Of a stretch of 38,044 bases of DNA, positions 23,969 through 31,699 are shown in pieces. Location: the NCBI GenBank assembly GCA_910587545.1, contig CAJUMI010000018.1, positions 1-38,044 on the forward strand, given 5' to 3'. The DNA comes from an uncultured Muribaculaceae bacterium (GTDB lineage Bacteria; Bacteroidota; Bacteroidia; Bacteroidales; Muribaculaceae). Below the pieces are notes generated by a model. That model was given only the letters and a program-made list of their open reading frames with translations. It ran no database searches and was not told the origin of the DNA. The first letter of the stretch is position 1. Each line of letters starts with the position of its first letter. The translations under genes and the position numbers were made by a program.

Positions 23969-24006
23969 GCAGCCCCGTAGTGTCAGACCCTGACCTTCGG
24001 GGCTGC
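23969..24006 (+). other. Two-tier stem-loop between purL and the PurF-like gene
   Basis: An outer 9-bp stem (23969-23977 with 23998-24006) encloses an inner 5-bp stem (23982-23986 with 23990-23994, 3-nt loop). No U-run follows on the plus strand, so it is a poor intrinsic terminator. It sits 25 nt before the next ATG and may instead set mRNA stability or the relative expression of the two genes. Confidence 0.6.
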
Positions 24007-24031
24007 CGCATCTAAGAACAAGAAAGATTTT

Positions 24032-25441
24032 ATGGGAGGTTTCTTTGGAGTCGTCAAACACGACGACTGCGTCAATGATCTGTTTTACGGTACTGACTAC
24101 AACAGCCATCTCGGCACAAAACGAGCCGGTATCGCTACATTCAACGACGGCCAGTTTTCGCGACAGATCCACAGCATCGACAACTCATATTTCCGCACAA
24201 AGTTCGAGCCCGACCTCGATGCTTTTTCCGGAAACTCAGGCATAGGTGTGATCAGCGATACCGATGCGCAGCCTATCATCATCAACAGCCGTCTCGGCAA
24301 ATTCGCCATCGTTACCGTTGCGAAAATCAACAATATACGCGAACTTGAGAAGGAATTGCTCGATGCAGGACGCCATTTCTGCGAACACAGCTATGACACT
24401 CTCAACCCCACCGAACTAATCGGTGCACTTATTAGTGAAGGCAAAGATTACGTCGACGGAATCGAAAACGTTTACCGGAAAGTCAAAGGTTCATGCTCCA
24501 TGCTTCTGCTGACTAAAGACGGCATTATTGCCGCACGCGACCGACTGGGCCGCACGCCTGTCATCATAGGCTGTCAGGAAGGAGCTCATGCGATAGCTAC
24601 TGAAGACTGTTCGTTTCCCAATCTCGGCTACAAGTCGTGCTACAATATCGGCCCGGCAGAAATTGTTCTGGTTCAGGCCGACGGCATCAGACAACTCAAA
24701 GCCCCGGGCGACGAGATGCAGATCTGTTCGTTCATGTGGGTTTACTACGGTTATCCCCCATGTTCTTACGAGGGCCGCAATGTCGATGAAATACGTTATA
24801 AGATCGGGCTGAATACAGCTGACGAGAAGGATTCCGAAGAAATAGATTTCGTAAGTCCAGTGCCTGACTCCGGAACTGGCATGGCTCTCGGCTATGCCTC
24901 GGCCATCAGAAAACCATATTTGCGCGGCATGGTCAAATATACACCGACATGGCCCCGCAGCTTCACCCCCGGAAGTCAGAAAAGACGCGAACTCGTCGCA
25001 AAAATGAAACTGATCGCCAACAATAGCCTGCTCAAAGGCAAACGAGTGGCATTCTGCGACGACTCCATCGTCCGCGGCACCCAGCTACGCGACAATGTCA
25101 AAGACGTCCGCGATGCCGGAGCAGAGAAGGTTCATATCCGCATCTCTTGCCCCCCTCTTGTCTATCCATGCAAGTTTCTTAATTTCACAGCATCAAAGAG
25201 TGAAATGGAACTGATTGCGCGCCGCGTGATCGCACGACTTGAAGAACAAGGCTTCAGCGCTCCGCTTGCCGAATTCACAAAAGCCGGCTCAGAAGCCTAT
25301 AGCCGCATGGTGGAGGAAATCCGCAAAGATCTCGGCCTCGACTCTCTCCGCTTCTGCACTCTCGAGACTCTTGTCGAAGCCATCGGACTGCCGAAATGCA
25401 AAGTCTGCACACACTGTTTTGACGGCAGTAGCCATGAATGA
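24032..25441 (+). CDS. Amidophosphoribosyltransferase-like protein lacking the N-terminal Cys nucleophile
   Basis: 469 aa, PurF fold: class II glutaminase domain (1-~230) plus phosphoribosyltransferase domain (~235-430). PurF makes 5-phosphoribosylamine from PRPP and glutamine. Here the start reads MGGFFGVV where active PurF has MCGIFG, so the nucleophilic Cys that becomes residue 1 is Gly; the nearest Cys is residue 13. Other glutaminase features remain (HLGTKRAGIA, SGIGVIS-like, ARDRLGRTPVIIG). The PRPP loop is intact: FCDDSIVRGTQLR (about 340-352). Cysteines at 232, 380, 456 and 459 fall where Bacillus PurF holds its 4Fe-4S cluster (CKVCTHC near the end). No alternative start restores a Cys. 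It follows purL by 74 nt. It could be a PurF using free ammonia or a diverged paralogue with another role. Confidence 0.85.
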   Translation: MGGFFGVVKHDDCVNDLFYGTDYNSHLGTKRAGIATFNDGQFSRQIHSIDNSYFRTKFEPDLDAFSGNSGIGVISDTDAQPIIINSRLGKFAIVTVAKINNIRELEKELLDAGRHFCEHSYDTLNPTELIGALISEGKDYVDGIENVYRKVKGSCSMLLLTKDGIIAARDRLGRTPVIIGCQEGAHAIATEDCSFPNLGYKSCYNIGPAEIVLVQADGIRQLKAPGDEMQICSFMWVYYGYPPCSYEGRNVDEIRYKIGLNTADEKDSEEIDFVSPVPDSGTGMALGYASAIRKPYLRGMVKYTPTWPRSFTPGSQKRRELVAKMKLIANNSLLKGKRVAFCDDSIVRGTQLRDNVKDVRDAGAEKVHIRISCPPLVYPCKFLNFTASKSEMELIARRVIARLEEQGFSAPLAEFTKAGSEAYSRMVEEIRKDLGLDSLRFCTLETLVEAIGLPKCKVCTHCFDGSSHE

Positions 25442-25497
25442 AAAGCCGTCGTGACAAAGTTTAACACAGTCCATATATCAGAAAGCAATGCATAAAT

Positions 25498-25528
25498 TTT
25501 GTAATACCGAGTGCTTTACGTAATTTTG
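25498..25528 (+). promoter_or_regulatory. Promoter of the etfB-etfA-acyl-CoA dehydrogenase operon
   Basis: TTTG (25498-25501), a 19-nt spacer and TAATTTTG (25521-25528) match the Bacteroidetes consensus at all defined bases. The predicted start near 25535 leaves a leader of about 48 nt. Confidence 0.8.
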
Positions 25529-25583
25529 CAGGACGTAACTATATTTTAGAAATCATTTTAATAATTCATTTAATATCTTTATT

Positions 25584-26456
25584 ATGAGTTTAAACATCAT
25601 TGTGCTCGCAAAGCAGGTGCCTGACACCCGCAATGTTGGCAAAGATGCGATGAAGGAAGACGGCACCATCAATCGTGCCGCTCTGCCTGCTATCTTTAAC
25701 CCTGAAGATCTTAATGCCCTTGAACAGGCTCTACGCATCAAGGATGAGAATCCCGGATCTAAAGTAACCCTGCTTACGATGGGCCTTCCCCGCGCTTCAG
25801 AGATTATCCGTGAAGCCATTTTCCGTGGTGCCGATGCCGGTATCGTTCTCACCGACCGTTGCCTCGGCGGAGCCGACACTCTCGCCACCTCTTATTCCCT
25901 TGCTCAGGCCGTGAAAAAATTCGGGAACTACGACATCATCCTCGGCGGCCGCCAGGCCATCGACGGTGACACCGCCCAGGTTGGCCCGCAGATCGCCGAA
26001 AAACTCGGCATACCCCAGGTTACCTATGCCGAAGAAATCCTCGGCATAAAAGACGGTAAAGTCACCGTTCGCCGCCGCCTCGAACACGGTGTGGAGACCG
26101 TTGTATCCCCTCTGCCCTGCGTAGTGACAGTCAACGGTTCGGCGGCCGAATGCCGTCCGCGCAACGCACGTCGTCTGATGAAATACAAATATGCCGTCTC
26201 GCCGAGCGAAAAAGCCAAACTCAGCGAAGATGATCAGGCATTCGTCGACGCACGTCCATACCTGAACATCGAGGAATGGAGTGCGGCATACGTTGAAGCC
26301 GATCCCGAACAGATCGGTCTCGCCGGTTCGCCCACAAAGGTTAAAGCAATCGAAAACGTCGTATTCACGGCTAAAGAAAGCCGCTGTCTCGAAAACAACG
26401 ACGAGCAGATCGAAGAACTCATCAAAGAACTTATCACTAATCACACTATCGGCTAA
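25584..26456 (+). CDS. etfB: Electron transfer flavoprotein beta subunit
   Basis: 290 aa. Motifs: LAKQVPDT (8-15), FNPEDLNALEQAL (38-50), LTMGLPRASEIIREAIFRGAD (64-84), GGADTLATS (95-103), GGRQAIDGDTAQVG (121-134) and the late PCVVTVNGS. It pairs with EtfA to carry electrons through FAD. The combination KQVPDT, GGADTLATS and AIDGDTAQVGP is what I remember from flavin-bifurcating EtfB proteins such as that of Acidaminococcus, while mitochondrial-type EtfB has AIDDD and lacks the extended motif. About 30 residues are added near the C-terminus (CLENNDEQIEELIKELI). It lies 24 nt before etfA. Confidence 0.95.
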   Translation: MSLNIIVLAKQVPDTRNVGKDAMKEDGTINRAALPAIFNPEDLNALEQALRIKDENPGSKVTLLTMGLPRASEIIREAIFRGADAGIVLTDRCLGGADTLATSYSLAQAVKKFGNYDIILGGRQAIDGDTAQVGPQIAEKLGIPQVTYAEEILGIKDGKVTVRRRLEHGVETVVSPLPCVVTVNGSAAECRPRNARRLMKYKYAVSPSEKAKLSEDDQAFVDARPYLNIEEWSAAYVEADPEQIGLAGSPTKVKAIENVVFTAKESRCLENNDEQIEELIKELITNHTIG

Positions 26457-26480
26457 TAGCCTCTCCAACTTTACATCATC

Positions 26481-27509
26481 ATGGCAGAACAAAATAATTT
26501 AATAGTATACTGCGAATACGACGAAGGCAAAGTGGCTGACGTAAGCCTCGAACTCCTCACAAAAGGTCGCGTGCTTGCCGACCGTCTCGGAGTGAAACTT
26601 GAAGCCGTAGTCATCGGTGGCAAACTCGACGGCATCGAAAATCAGGTATTCCCCTATGGTGTCGACACAGTCTATAAAGTAGAGGACAATCGTCTGTTCC
26701 CCTACACTTCCAACCCCCATGCATCTGTGCTGATCAACCTTTTCAAGGAAATCAAACCTCAGATTTGCCTCATGGGCGCCACTTGCATCGGCCGTGACCT
26801 CGGTCCCCGTGTGTCAAGCTGCCTTCACAGCGGCCTTACGGCAGACTGCACATCACTTGAAATAGGTGACCACAAAGACCCCAAGACAGGCAAGGAATAC
26901 ACCGACCTTCTTTATCAGATCCGCCCGGCATTCGGCGGCAATATTGTCGCTACCATCGTCAATCCCGACTGCCGTCCCCAGATGGCGACAGTCCGCGAGG
27001 GCGTCATGAAAAAAGAGATCCGCGACACTAACTACAAGGGCGAGGTCATCAGCCTCGAACCCTCGAAATATGTCAAGGACGAAGACTTCGTAGTCGAGAT
27101 CATCGACCGCCACATAGAGAAATCGAAAGTCAACATCAAAGGCGCTCCCATCATAGTTGCCGGCGGATATGGCGTCGGCAGCAAGGAAAATTTCCAGCTT
27201 CTCTTCGACCTCGCCGACACACTCGGTGCTGAAGTAGGCGCTTCACGTGCGGCTGTCGATGCAGGTTTCATCGAGCACGACCGTCAGATCGGCCAGACAG
27301 GTGTGACCGTGCGCCCGAAACTCTATATCGCATGCGGCATCTCCGGCCAGATCCAGCACATCGCAGGTATGCAGGAAAGCTCGATCATCATCTCGATCAA
27401 CAATGATCCCGATGCTCCGATCAACACCATCGCCGACTACGTGATCACAGGCAACATGGAAGACATTGTGCCCAAACTCATCAAATACTACAAAAAGAAC
27501 TCCAAGTAA
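26481..27509 (+). CDS. etfA: Electron transfer flavoprotein alpha subunit
   Basis: 342 aa. The N-terminal half is the Etf nucleotide-binding-like domain (GKVADVSLELLTKGRVLADRLG, GRDLGPRVSSCLHSGLTADCTSLEI). The C-terminal FAD domain carries IIVAGGYGVGSKENF, GASRAAVDAGFIEHDRQIGQTG, KLYIACGISGQIQHIAGMQ and INNDPDAPINTIADYVI, the residues that hold FAD. It forms a heterodimer with EtfB and should pass electrons between the neighbouring acyl-CoA dehydrogenase and a further acceptor. It ends 9 nt before the dehydrogenase gene. Confidence 0.96.
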   Translation: MAEQNNLIVYCEYDEGKVADVSLELLTKGRVLADRLGVKLEAVVIGGKLDGIENQVFPYGVDTVYKVEDNRLFPYTSNPHASVLINLFKEIKPQICLMGATCIGRDLGPRVSSCLHSGLTADCTSLEIGDHKDPKTGKEYTDLLYQIRPAFGGNIVATIVNPDCRPQMATVREGVMKKEIRDTNYKGEVISLEPSKYVKDEDFVVEIIDRHIEKSKVNIKGAPIIVAGGYGVGSKENFQLLFDLADTLGAEVGASRAAVDAGFIEHDRQIGQTGVTVRPKLYIACGISGQIQHIAGMQESSIIISINNDPDAPINTIADYVITGNMEDIVPKLIKYYKKNSK

Positions 27510-27518
27510 CTGATAACA

Positions 27519-29219
27519 ATGGCTAACTTCTATACAGACAATCCCGATCTGAAACATCATCTCAGCCATCCGCTGATGCAGAAGATCGTCGAGCTCAAAG
27601 AGAGAAATTTCTCTGACGCCGAAAAATTTGACTATGCTCCCCGCAACTTCGAGGATGCCATGGACAACTACGATAAAGTTCTCGAAATCGTCGGCGACCT
27701 TTGCGGCGGCCTAATAGCCGAAAACGCTGAAGGTGTCGATCATCAGGGCGCTTCCTGTGCCAACGGCCGCGCAATCTATGCCGACGGAACAGTCGCCAAC
27801 CTTGACGCCTGCCGCAAAGCAGGTCTGATGGGCATGGCAATGCCCCGACGCTTCGGTGGTCTCAACTTCCCGATTACCCCCTACATAATGGCAGCCGATA
27901 TCGTCAGCCGCGCAGATACAGGTTTCGAAAACCTCTGGGGTCTTCAGGACTGCGCCGAGACCATTTATGAATTTGCCGACGAAGATCAGAAAGCACGTTT
28001 CATTCCCCGTGTCTGCGAGGGTGAGACCATGTCCATGGACCTCACCGAGCCCGATGCAGGCTCCGATCTTCAGTCCGTTATGCTCAAAGCCACTCAGGAC
28101 GAAGACGGCACATGGCGTCTCAACGGCGTAAAGCGCTTCATCACCAACGGCGACAGCGACATCCACCTCGTCCTCGCCCGATCTGAGGAAGGTACAAAGG
28201 ACGGCCGCGGACTGTCGATGTTTATCTACGACAAGCGCGACGGCGGTGTCAACGTGCGACGCATCGAAAACAAGATGGGCATCAAGGGTTCACCCACTTG
28301 CGAACTTGTCTACAAAAACGCCAAGGCCGAACTCTGCGGCAACCGTCGTCTCGGCCTCATCAAATATGTGATGGCTCTTATGAACGGTGCCCGTCTCGGC
28401 ATCGCAGCCCAATCTGTCGGCGTCAGCGAGCTCGCTTATCGCGAAGCCCTCGCATACGCAAAAGACCGCAAGCAGTTCGGCAAAGCCATTATCGAATTCC
28501 CGGCTGTTGCAGAAATCATTTCTGTAATGAAAGCCAAACTTGATGCAAGCCGCGCGCTCCTCTATGAGTGCTCACGCTTCGTCGACATGTACAAGATTTA
28601 TGAAGACATCGCCAAAGAGCGTAGCCTTACAGCCGACGAACGCGCCGATATGAAACACTACAGCAAACTCGCTGACGCACTCACCCCCATGGCCAAAGGC
28701 CTGGGCAGCGAATACTGCAACCAGAACGCCTATGACTGCATCCAGGTTCACGGCGGTTCAGGCTTTATGAAAGATTATGCCTGCGAACGTCTCTATCGCG
28801 ACGCGCGCATCACTTCGATCTACGAAGGCACGACCCAGCTCCAGGTAGTGGCCGCCATCCGCCACGTCACCACCGGCACATACAAAGCTCTCATCGACAG
28901 CTATGCCGCTCAGGATGTCAAGCCCGAACTTCAGGGCCTCAAGGACAATCTGGTTTCGATGACCGAAAAGTATGAGAAAGCCGTAGATGCCGTAACCGCG
29001 GTCAACGAACCGGCATACACCGACTTTATGGCTCGCCGCATGGTCGAGATGGCCGGCAGCATTGTCATGGGCTATCTTCTTCTTTCCGATGCGCAGCGCA
29101 ACAATACATTTGTCAAATCAGCCACTGTCTACAACAAACTCGCTCAGGCCGAAGTCAACAAACACTCCGCCTTCATCGCGAATTTCACTCCCGATCAGCT
29201 CGAATATTACAAAGCCTGA
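27519..29219 (+). CDS. Acyl-CoA dehydrogenase, long form
   Basis: 566 aa flavoenzyme of the acyl-CoA dehydrogenase family. Visible features: MAMPRRFGGLNFP, the FAD-binding MSMDLTEPDAGSD and RFITNGD, KMGIKGSPTCELVY, ARLGIAAQSVGVSELAYREAL with YAKDRKQFGKAI, VHGGSGFMKDYACERLYRDARI, and the catalytic base Glu436 in IYEGTTQLQ. A further ~120 residues after the core form a helical C-terminal domain, so it is longer than the ~380-aa short-chain enzymes. With etfB and etfA in the same operon it forms a dehydrogenase/Etf pair. The acyl-CoA substrate cannot be read from the sequence; no thiolase or crotonase gene is beside it. Confidence 0.93.
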   Translation: MANFYTDNPDLKHHLSHPLMQKIVELKERNFSDAEKFDYAPRNFEDAMDNYDKVLEIVGDLCGGLIAENAEGVDHQGASCANGRAIYADGTVANLDACRKAGLMGMAMPRRFGGLNFPITPYIMAADIVSRADTGFENLWGLQDCAETIYEFADEDQKARFIPRVCEGETMSMDLTEPDAGSDLQSVMLKATQDEDGTWRLNGVKRFITNGDSDIHLVLARSEEGTKDGRGLSMFIYDKRDGGVNVRRIENKMGIKGSPTCELVYKNAKAELCGNRRLGLIKYVMALMNGARLGIAAQSVGVSELAYREALAYAKDRKQFGKAIIEFPAVAEIISVMKAKLDASRALLYECSRFVDMYKIYEDIAKERSLTADERADMKHYSKLADALTPMAKGLGSEYCNQNAYDCIQVHGGSGFMKDYACERLYRDARITSIYEGTTQLQVVAAIRHVTTGTYKALIDSYAAQDVKPELQGLKDNLVSMTEKYEKAVDAVTAVNEPAYTDFMARRMVEMAGSIVMGYLLLSDAQRNNTFVKSATVYNKLAQAEVNKHSAFIANFTPDQLEYYKA

Positions 29220-29243
29220 TTACAGAGCAGACCATATCTGTGA

Positions 29244-29271
29244 AGGAGCCGCCACTGTCGCGGCTCCTTTC
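29244..29271 (+). terminator. Probable terminator of the etf operon
   Basis: Nine-bp arms (29244-29252 and 29260-29268) with a 7-nt loop lie 25 nt after the stop codon. The following bases (TT, then CTGTATT) form only a weak U-run. Confidence 0.7.
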
Positions 29272-29341
29272 TGTATTACAACAAGGCTCTTAAATTTTTA
29301 TAAATCGGCTTTTGGCATACTGCACTCAACTATTTTTTCGT

Positions 29342-29349
29342 TATCTTTG
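29342..29349 (+). promoter_or_regulatory. Probable -7 element for the CHU_C-type gene
   Basis: TATCTTTG matches TAnnTTTG. The nearest upstream TTTG (29311-29314) is 27 nt away, too far for a normal -33 box, so only this element is supported. The start would be near 29356, 14 nt before the ATG. Confidence 0.5.
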
Positions 29350-29369
29350 TATTACAGACTGAAACACAT

Positions 29370-30677
29370 ATGAAGTACGCTCTTATCGCCATCTCCGCCG
29401 TTGCCATATCATTTTGCTCCAATGCACAGCTGTCTTTTTCCGATACACAAGACAAGCCTGTGCCTGTCAGTCCTGAGCCGTCGACAGGTCTGGAGAATAT
29501 ATATGTTCTCCGATCATCAGCTGGTATGACAATCTCGTTCCATACGGGAGAAGCCGTGAAATGGTCACGTTTCGGATCAAACGGAGCGGCTTACGCCGAG
29601 GAAATCGGTGTGTCTGAATCAATAAGTCTCGGTAGCGAAGATTGCGGCTACGTTGTTGAAACAGGCGGAAGATCTCATTATTACTGGATTGTAAACTACT
29701 CAAACCATCGTCTGCAACTCAATTCGATCACTCCGGCAGCAAATCAGCAAGACTGCAGCATGACAGAACTTGATGTAGACGGTTCGGGCGACCGCATCGT
29801 TTGCTACACAATCAACGGACGCGGGGTAGAAATCAGCCGTGATCTGAAATTGAGCTACAACACCCTCGCCTATGACGCCGACAACGGCACATACAGTCAG
29901 ACAGAGACAGTGCAGACCATTCCGTATATCAGACCGGTCATCACCGTTGATGCTCCATACTGCAACACGACATTCACTCTCAGCGGCGACCGCTTCCTTG
30001 AGGAATGGAAGGCCGGGCAGACAGTTGAATCCATGCCGTACTCAACCGTTTCGGTCTCAGCCGAGACAACAGCAGAGCAGACCGAGCGTGACAACGACAA
30101 CGAGCAGACTGCGGCGGGTGCCTCGCTTGGAGGATCAGCGCCGTGTGAGATCACATTCTCTGCCGCAATTACCGATGCCGTTTCATTCCACGAATGGCAG
30201 CTTGCCCGAAATCCTGAATTCGATCCGATTGACGACCGTTACACTCAGACTGACCTCACATACACATTTCGGGAGCAAGGCACCGTCTATGTCCGCTTCT
30301 TTGCAGCCGACGCCTCCGGACAATGCGAATATTTCAGTCCTTCCTACGAGGTTACAATCGGCGAGTCAAGTCTGTTATGCCCTAATGCGTTCTCTCCGCA
30401 ATCTTCGCCCGGAGTCAACGACGAATGGAAAGTAAGCTATAAGTCTATTATTTCGTTCGACTGCCACATCTTCAACAGATGGGGGACGGAAATATTCTCG
30501 TTCACAGATCCTTCTATCGGCTGGGATGGAAAGTACAAAGGCAAATATGTACCCGCGGGTACATATTATTATGTCATCAAGGCTCGCGGCGCTGACGGCC
30601 GCGACTACAAACTCAGCGGCGATATAAACATTATCAACGCCAAAAACATTAATGAATCAGGCCCGGTCACTGACTGA
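29370..30677 (+). CDS. Secreted protein with gliding-motility-type C-terminal domain (CHU_C)
   Basis: 435 aa. A Sec signal peptide (MKYALIAISAVAISFCSNA, cleavage before QLSF) exports it. The middle is beta-rich without a recognisable catalytic motif; near 250-330 it looks like a PKD/Ig-type domain (CEITFSAAITDAVSFHEWQLA, GTVYVRFFAADASGQC). The last ~100 residues match the gliding-motility-associated C-terminal domain: CPNAFSPQSSPGVNDEWKV, FDCHIFNRWGTEIF, GWDGKYKGKYVPAGTYYYVI, then the closing GDINII strand. In Bacteroidetes this domain is often a type B sorting signal for the type IX secretion system. No T9SS gene is in this window. It is followed after 40 nt by the lytic transglycosylase. 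Confidence 0.85.
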   Translation: MKYALIAISAVAISFCSNAQLSFSDTQDKPVPVSPEPSTGLENIYVLRSSAGMTISFHTGEAVKWSRFGSNGAAYAEEIGVSESISLGSEDCGYVVETGGRSHYYWIVNYSNHRLQLNSITPAANQQDCSMTELDVDGSGDRIVCYTINGRGVEISRDLKLSYNTLAYDADNGTYSQTETVQTIPYIRPVITVDAPYCNTTFTLSGDRFLEEWKAGQTVESMPYSTVSVSAETTAEQTERDNDNEQTAAGASLGGSAPCEITFSAAITDAVSFHEWQLARNPEFDPIDDRYTQTDLTYTFREQGTVYVRFFAADASGQCEYFSPSYEVTIGESSLLCPNAFSPQSSPGVNDEWKVSYKSIISFDCHIFNRWGTEIFSFTDPSIGWDGKYKGKYVPAGTYYYVIKARGADGRDYKLSGDINIINAKNINESGPVTD

Positions 30678-30717
30678 GCGAAACATATCCTCTCTTTCTC
30701 AAATTTTTCAATAGGAC

Positions 30718-31683
30718 ATGAAACATACACTCTCGACAATATTTGCATCCGTATCGATAATCACGGCGTCACTCTTATGGCAGCCCGTTTTATCTAACGC
30801 CGAGCCCCTGCCCGAACCTGCCTCGCATGGTTTCGCCCCGGTGATCAGCCCCGATATACCGTCACACATGTCATTCTGCGGAAAAAAGATCAATCTTGAC
30901 CGAAACGACATGTACGAGCGATTTGACCGGGAACTGACATCTCTCATCTACAGCCACGGCAATACCATGCTCATGTTAAAGCGCGCCAACAAGTTTTTTC
31001 CAATTATCGCGCCAATCCTGAAAGCCAATGGTATACCTGCCGACGTCATATACCTCGCTTGCGCCGAAAGCACTCTCAACCCAAGAGCCTATTCGCCGGC
31101 AAAAGCAGCCGGATTGTGGCAGTTTCTCGCCTCGACAGGCAAGGAGTACGGACTTGAGGTCAACGACGAGGTTGACGAACGCTATAACATCGAAAAGGCT
31201 ACGCGCGCCGCATGTCGCTACCTCAAGAAAGCCTATGAGAAATACGGTGACTGGCCCACAGTGATGGCAGCTTACAACGCCGGTATGGGGCGCATCTCCA
31301 CCGAACTTGACAAACAGATTTCCGACAATTCGTTTGATCTGTATCTCAACGACGAGACCTCAAGATATGTTTTCAGAATTATGGCTATCAAAGCCATACT
31401 CGAAAACCCGGGAGCTTACGGCTATCGGCTCGGGGCCGACCAACTGTACAGAAATACCGACTGCAGGACCGTCGAGGTCAGCGGGCCGATTGAAGACTGG
31501 GCTGCATGGGCTAAGTCGCAAGGCATCAGCTATGCACAGCTGAAAGAAGAAAATCCATGGATAAGATCACGTTCGCTCACAAACAAAAACGGCAGGACCT
31601 ACAAAGTCCGCATCCCCAAGAGCGACTCTCTTTATCGCTCGAAACAGCCCGGATCTGTCTACAACAAAGCCTGGGTAAATTAA
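30718..31683 (+). CDS. Lytic murein transglycosylase (SLT domain, MltD-like)
   Basis: 321 aa. The N-terminal hydrophobic segment (about 5-26, ending VLSNAEP) is a probable signal peptide, so the protein acts on peptidoglycan in the periplasm. The SLT domain spans about 85-225: catalytic Glu117 in CAESTLNPRAYSPAKAAGLWQF, then YNIEKATRAACRYLKKAYEKYGDW and MAAYNAGMGRI. It cleaves MurNAc-GlcNAc bonds with formation of 1,6-anhydroMurNAc. The C-terminal ~90 residues (WAKSQGISYAQLKEENPWI, YKVRIP) resemble one LysM-like or MltD-tail segment. It lies 16 nt before uvrA, with which it is probably co-transcribed. Confidence 0.93.
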   Translation: MKHTLSTIFASVSIITASLLWQPVLSNAEPLPEPASHGFAPVISPDIPSHMSFCGKKINLDRNDMYERFDRELTSLIYSHGNTMLMLKRANKFFPIIAPILKANGIPADVIYLACAESTLNPRAYSPAKAAGLWQFLASTGKEYGLEVNDEVDERYNIEKATRAACRYLKKAYEKYGDWPTVMAAYNAGMGRISTELDKQISDNSFDLYLNDETSRYVFRIMAIKAILENPGAYGYRLGADQLYRNTDCRTVEVSGPIEDWAAWAKSQGISYAQLKEENPWIRSRSLTNKNGRTYKVRIPKSDSLYRSKQPGSVYNKAWVN

Positions 31684-31699
31684 TCCTTTCTTCATATTC

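Noticed and set aside
25797..26492. Minus-strand open frame (231 codons)
   Set aside because: Antisense to etfB, with no promoter or family match.
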